Assembly (NCBI GenBank): GCA_031289815.1
Contig: JAITOS010000090.1
Span: 1-7,865, forward strand
Length of the DNA: 7,865 nucleotides
Direction: 5' to 3'
DNA from: Peptococcaceae bacterium
Lineage (GTDB): Bacteria > Bacillota > Desulfitobacteriia > Desulfitobacteriales > Desulfitobacteriaceae
In this document: positions 4,714 through 7,865 of the stretch, one piece after another
How the letters are laid out: each line of letters begins with the position of its first letter
Numbering within the stretch: the stretch's first letter is position 1
Translations under genes and position numbers: made by a program
The notes under the pieces: generated by a model
What the model saw: only the letters and a program-made list of their open reading frames with translations
Told to the model about the DNA's origin: nothing
The model's database searches: none

Positions 4714-6891
4714 ATGTCTTGGGCGGAACTGAGAGAAAAACTGCATAAATTATCTTCCCAAGGACGATTGGCGGTGGTCGAAAAGGCCTATACGTTTGCC
4801 GAGGAGGCGCATCGGGGCCAGCGGCGCAATTCCGGAGAAGAGTACATCGAGCATCCGATGATGGTCGCCTTAATTCTGGCGGAGCTGGAGCTTGACGAGG
4901 CGGCGATTGCGGCGGCTCTGCTGCATGACGTCGTGGAAGATACGAAGCATTCGCTGGAAGATATTGAAAAGGAATTTGGCGCGGAGGTCGCTCTGCTGGT
5001 GGACGGCGTGACGAAGCTGGGCCGGATTCCTTATCAAACCAAAATGGAACAGCAAGTGGAAAACCTGCGCAAGATGTTTCTGGCGATGGCGAAGGATATC
5101 CGGGTGATCATGATCAAGCTGGCGGACCGTTTGCACAATATGCGCACCTTGAAATACCATTCGCCGGAAAAACAACGGGAGATCGCTCAGGAAACGCTGG
5201 AGATTTTTGCGCCGCTGGCCAACCGGCTGGGGATCTACCGGATTAAATGGGAATTAGAGGATTTAGCGTTTTGCTATTTGAAACCGCGGGAATATCATGA
5301 TTTAGCGGACGCGATCGCCATTAAACGGCGGGAACGGGAAGCCCTGATTAACGAAGTAATCAGCCAGCTGCGGCAGCGGCTGGACAAGGCCGGAATCAAG
5401 GCGGATATCGCCGGCCGCTCGAAACACTTTTACAGTATCTACGAGAAGATGACGGCTCAGAATAAGGAACTCAATGAGATTTACGATCTGACGGCGGTGC
5501 GGGTAGTGGTCGCTTCGGTGAACGACTGTTATGGCGTGCTGGGCATCATCCATACCCTGTGGAAGCCGATTCCCGGACGCTTCAAGGACTACATCGCCAT
5601 GCCCAAACCCAATATGTATCAATCGTTGCACACCACCCTGGCAGGGGCTTACGGCGAGCCGTTTGAAGTTCAGATCCGGACGTGGGAGATGCACCGCACG
5701 GCGGAATTTGGCATTGCCGCCCATTGGAAATATAAAGAAGGCGGCAAGAACGGCGACTTTGAACAGCGGCTGAACTGGCTGCGTCAATTACTGGAATTTC
5801 AACACGACGCGGCCCGCGACGCCGACGAATTCATGGACACCCTGAAGATCGACCTTTTTGCCGATATGGTCTTTATCTTTACGCCCAAGGGCGACGTCGT
5901 AGAACTGCCGGCGCAATCCTCGCCGGTCGATTTTGCCTATCGCGTTCATACCGACGTGGGACACCGCTGTGTCGGCGCGAAGGTCAACGGGCGCATTGTT
6001 CCCCTGAATTCTACCATGAACACCGGCGACATCATCGAGATCATTACCAGCAAGCACAGCCGGGGCCCCAGCCGGGATTGGCTGTCCTTCGTCAAGACGT
6101 CGCAAGCCAAAAACAGAATCCGGCAGTGGTTTAAGAAAGAGCAGCGCGAGGAAAACATCGTTCGCGGAAGGGAAATACTGGAAAGAGAAGTCGCTAAACT
6201 GGGATTTGATCCGAGCGAGACCTTGAAATCGGCCTGGCTGCAAGATTGGGTGGAGGCCGCCAACTATCTGGGCATGGAGGATATGCTGGCGGCGATCGGC
6301 GATAAGGCCTTGTCGGTGAATAAGGTATTAACCCCGCTGCGCGATGAACTGACCAAGGAAGAGCGGGAAAAGGCGCAGAAGGCGGTGCTGGAGCAAGGGG
6401 AGATCAAGAGTACGCGTACCTATAAGTCGTCCCAGGGGGTTCGGGTCAAAGGGGTAGACAACGTACTGATTCGTTTTGCCCATTGCTGTAATCCTTTGCC
6501 CGGTGACCCGATTGTCGGCTATATTACCCGCGGCAGGGGCGTCTCCGTCCACCGCCAGGACTGTAAAAATATCCAAACGAGCGCGGGCGACGCCCAGAAC
6601 CGGATGATTGAGGTCGCCTGGGATGAAGAACAAACGGAATCCACCTATGCGGTTGACATTCAAATTTTTGGCAATGACCGTACCCAACTGGTCACGGACA
6701 TCATGACGGCCATCATGGAAACGCGAACCGTGATTTCCGGAATCAACGCCCGGGTGGGAAAAGACAAGGTGGTCAATATTCAGATTCGTATCGATATCCG
6801 GAACCTGGGGCATCTACAGGGGGTTCTGCAAAAAATCCGCCGGGTGAAGGACGTTACGTCCGTCGAGCGCCTACAGAGCGGCGGCGGTTAA
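4714..6891 (+). CDS. relA: Bifunctional (p)ppGpp synthetase/hydrolase (Rel)
   Basis: A 725-residue long-form RelA/SpoT homologue, which makes (p)ppGpp from ATP and GDP/GTP on stalled ribosomes and also hydrolyses it. The N-terminal hydrolase (HD) domain keeps its metal and active-site residues: H47, HD at 71-72, ED at 75-76 and N142. The synthetase domain keeps YDLTAVR (257-263, D258), RFKD (289-292), YQSLHTTL (302-309) and EVQIRT (318-323, E318). RFKD is the RXKD form typical of bifunctional Rel/SpoT enzymes rather than the acidic form of monofunctional RelA, so both activities are expected. A TGS domain (about 387-446) follows, with a helical region, a zinc-finger-like domain with HCC at 590-592, H613 and C617, and a C-terminal ACT domain (about 645-720). 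The start ATG has AAGAGGGG at 4696-4703, 10 nt upstream. No promoter is seen in the 42-bp gap, so it depends on transcription from upstream. Confidence 0.97.
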   Translation: MSWAELREKLHKLSSQGRLAVVEKAYTFAEEAHRGQRRNSGEEYIEHPMMVALILAELELDEAAIAAALLHDVVEDTKHSLEDIEKEFGAEVALLVDGVTKLGRIPYQTKMEQQVENLRKMFLAMAKDIRVIMIKLADRLHNMRTLKYHSPEKQREIAQETLEIFAPLANRLGIYRIKWELEDLAFCYLKPREYHDLADAIAIKRREREALINEVISQLRQRLDKAGIKADIAGRSKHFYSIYEKMTAQNKELNEIYDLTAVRVVVASVNDCYGVLGIIHTLWKPIPGRFKDYIAMPKPNMYQSLHTTLAGAYGEPFEVQIRTWEMHRTAEFGIAAHWKYKEGGKNGDFEQRLNWLRQLLEFQHDAARDADEFMDTLKIDLFADMVFIFTPKGDVVELPAQSSPVDFAYRVHTDVGHRCVGAKVNGRIVPLNSTMNTGDIIEIITSKHSRGPSRDWLSFVKTSQAKNRIRQWFKKEQREENIVRGREILEREVAKLGFDPSETLKSAWLQDWVEAANYLGMEDMLAAIGDKALSVNKVLTPLRDELTKEEREKAQKAVLEQGEIKSTRTYKSSQGVRVKGVDNVLIRFAHCCNPLPGDPIVGYITRGRGVSVHRQDCKNIQTSAGDAQNRMIEVAWDEEQTESTYAVDIQIFGNDRTQLVTDIMTAIMETRTVISGINARVGKDKVVNIQIRIDIRNLGHLQGVLQKIRRVKDVTSVERLQSGGG

Positions 6892-6903
6892 AGCGCTGGT
6901 CAA

Positions 6904-6936
6904 TGACGGTTCGGCAGCGGTATGGCCGGACCGTCA
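6904..6936 (+). other. Stem-loop in the relA-hydrolase gap
   Basis: TGACGGTTCGGC (6904-6915) pairs with GCCGGACCGTCA (6925-6936): a 12-bp stem with one G-T pair and a 9-nt loop. The 3' side continues AAAAA then TTTT (6942-6945), so the T-run is short and displaced from the stem. It could be a weak terminator or attenuator, or a processing/stability element that sets the ratio of relA to the downstream gene. It also argues against extending the downstream protein to the ATG at 6922, which lies in the loop. Confidence 0.55.
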
Positions 6937-6954
6937 AAAAATTTTAGGATAAAT

Positions 6955-6960
6955 GGAGGG
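6955..6960 (+). promoter_or_regulatory. Ribosome binding site deciding the ATG start at 6967
   Basis: GGAGGG lies 6 nt ahead of ATG 6967. The in-frame ATG at 6922 sits in the loop of a stem-loop and has no comparable site. Confidence 0.85.
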
Positions 6961-6966
6961 ACAGGT

Positions 6967-7575
6967 ATGTTTGACGGAAGATCTATGGGGTCTATGGGCG
7001 CGAATTGTTATCTGCTGGCTTGTGATGAAACCAAGAAAGGGGTCGTGATCGATCCGGGGGAGGAAGCGAAGCAAATCGAGCGTTGGGTGGCCGAGGCGGG
7101 CATAACGGTTGAATATATCCTCTTAACCCACGGTCACTTCGATCATATCGGCGCCGTAGGGGCATTGAAGAATGTCTGGGGGGCGAAAGTGGCGATTCAT
7201 CAGGCGGACGCCAAAATGCTGACTGACAGAGAGATCCTCTCTTATTTTGGCGGCGCGCCCTCCCAGGGGGAACCGGATGAATATTTAACGGACGGCCAGG
7301 TGATCCAGGTGGGAAAGGAAAAGATCACGGTGATCGCTACGCCGGGGCATACGCCGGGCGGCGTCTGCTTCCTGACCTCGGTGGGTCTGATTTGCGGCGA
7401 CACGTTGTTTGCCGGTTCCATTGGGCGAACGGATTTTCCCGGCGGCTCGTTTCCGCAACTGATCCATAGTATTACCACTAAGCTCTTATGCTTACCGGAG
7501 GAAACGCCTATTTATCCCGGACATATGCAGCCCAGCACCATTGGGCGGGAAAAGAAGGGGAATCCGTTCTTTTGA
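6967..7575 (+). CDS. Metallo-beta-lactamase-fold hydrolase (glyoxalase II-like)
   Basis: A 202-residue cytoplasmic hydrolase of the metallo-beta-lactamase fold, glyoxalase II-like branch. Family members hydrolyse thioesters such as S-acyl-glutathione or related thiol conjugates using a two-metal centre. The full ligand set is visible: THGHFDH (54-60, H55, H57, D59, H60), H128 in TPGHTPGG, D145 in CGDTLF, and H186 in YPGHMQPSTIGREKKGNPFF (183-202). That C-terminal segment is characteristic of short glyoxalase II-like proteins, although MQ replaces the common GP after the last His. The protein is shorter than true glyoxalase II (about 250 residues or more) because it lacks the C-terminal glutathione-binding helices, so the substrate is unknown. 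It lies 75 bp after relA, which fits a conserved recJ-relA-hydrolase order seen in some Bacillota. Start chosen from the Shine-Dalgarno site at 6955. Confidence 0.92.
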   Translation: MFDGRSMGSMGANCYLLACDETKKGVVIDPGEEAKQIERWVAEAGITVEYILLTHGHFDHIGAVGALKNVWGAKVAIHQADAKMLTDREILSYFGGAPSQGEPDEYLTDGQVIQVGKEKITVIATPGHTPGGVCFLTSVGLICGDTLFAGSIGRTDFPGGSFPQLIHSITTKLLCLPEETPIYPGHMQPSTIGREKKGNPFF

Positions 7576-7622
7576 CGGGGAGCATGACGGCGGGGCGCAG
7601 ACAGACATAGAATGCGGCATTA

Positions 7623-7648
7623 AGACCGGCTTGATTGGAAGCCGGTCT
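7623..7648 (+). terminator. Perfect stem-loop after the hydrolase gene, possible terminator
   Basis: AGACCGGCTT (7623-7632) pairs perfectly with AAGCCGGTCT (7639-7648) around the loop GATTGG. It stands 47 bp after the hydrolase stop codon, where an operon end is expected. No T-run follows on the + strand, and none is seen on the minus strand, so it is not a classical intrinsic terminator. It may act as a transcript-end stabiliser or a weak terminator. Confidence 0.45.
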
Positions 7649-7702
7649 GACCATGATAACGGTCGGTTAGCGCGGGTTATAACAAAAATCGTTACGGTGC
7701 AG

Positions 7703-7782
7703 GGGGCTGGGTTTGACTTCGTTTGCTGAGGGGCGCGAAGGGTGGACGGGTTCGACTTCTTCTTTGCTGAGACCGCGAAGGG
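7703..7782 (-). repeat. Two ~40-bp tandem units (inverted repeat copy 3)
   Basis: Read on the minus strand, units at 7782-7743 and 7742-7703 are each 40 bp, begin CCCTTCGCG, and share CTCAGCAAA, GAAGTC and AACCC blocks. They correspond to the units at 1528-1650 but in opposite orientation. As in copy 2, the first unit overlaps the hairpin arm. Confidence 0.7.
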
Positions 7783-7865
7783 CGGACGGTTCCGCTTTTC
7801 GTCCCGCTGCGCCTTCCTGGCGCAAAGGGACGCGCTCGGCGTCCATGCCTCGCTTTTCGCGGAAC
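7775..7865 (-). repeat. Hairpin module of interspersed repeat (copy 3, inverted, cut by window end)
   Basis: Reverse complement of 1445-1535 with only 2 differences in 91 bp. The full arm is 7775-7795, the inner hairpin is 7800-7832 (14-bp arms, 5-nt loop), and the last 7 bases (7859-7865) begin the second arm, which continues beyond the window. One of the two differences changes the single arm base that forms a G-T pair in copy 2. Confidence 0.85.

Noticed and set aside
6922..6966. Upstream ATG for the hydrolase
   Set aside because: It lies in the loop of a stem-loop, lacks a ribosome binding site, and adds residues not seen before the conserved N-terminus of the family.
7541..7729. 62-residue open frame after the hydrolase
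   Set aside because: It overlaps the hydrolase end in another frame, spans a perfect stem-loop and repeat DNA, and has no recognisable protein features.

Overview
The window looks like a chromosomal piece of a moderately GC-rich Bacillota, possibly a diderm Negativicutes. The reasons are strong AAGGAGG-type ribosome binding sites, a long Bacillota-type RecJ followed by a bifunctional Rel (p)ppGpp synthetase/hydrolase, and a small LapA-domain membrane protein heading the operon. The assignment is an inference from gene order and style; no rRNA or other marker is present.

Positions 1-60 are the end of a GC-rich interspersed repeat. Positions 61-193 are AT-rich non-coding DNA in which I see no gene. 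A good promoter (194-223) then drives a two-gene unit. The first gene encodes a 135-residue protein I do not recognise (260-667). Overlapping it by ATGA is an AbiEii/AbiGii-type nucleotidyltransferase (664-1365), followed by an intrinsic terminator (1378-1408). The layout is that of a type IV-like toxin-antitoxin or abortive-infection module, but the small partner does not resemble the usual winged-helix AbiEi antitoxin.

Positions 1411-1655 hold a second, more complete repeat copy: a ~105-bp hairpin module followed by three degenerate ~40-bp tandem units. A third copy, inverted, closes the window (7703-7865). Its hairpin part matches the second copy at 89 of 91 positions.

Between the repeats lies a housekeeping operon, all on the + strand: a LapA-like membrane protein (1798-2109), recJ (2170-4671), relA (4714-6891) and a metallo-beta-lactamase-fold hydrolase of the glyoxalase II type (6967-7575). 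A promoter precedes the lapA-like gene. A second promoter-like element sits directly against the recJ start and would give an almost leaderless mRNA. RecJ serves single-strand DNA processing in repair, and Rel sets the stringent-response alarmone level. The other two genes are common neighbours with less defined roles.

The most interesting points are the unusual partner of the AbiEii-like nucleotidyltransferase, the composite hairpin/tandem repeat family that brackets both gene blocks, the possible leaderless start of recJ, and a 14-bp tandem duplication that supplies the recJ stop codon.
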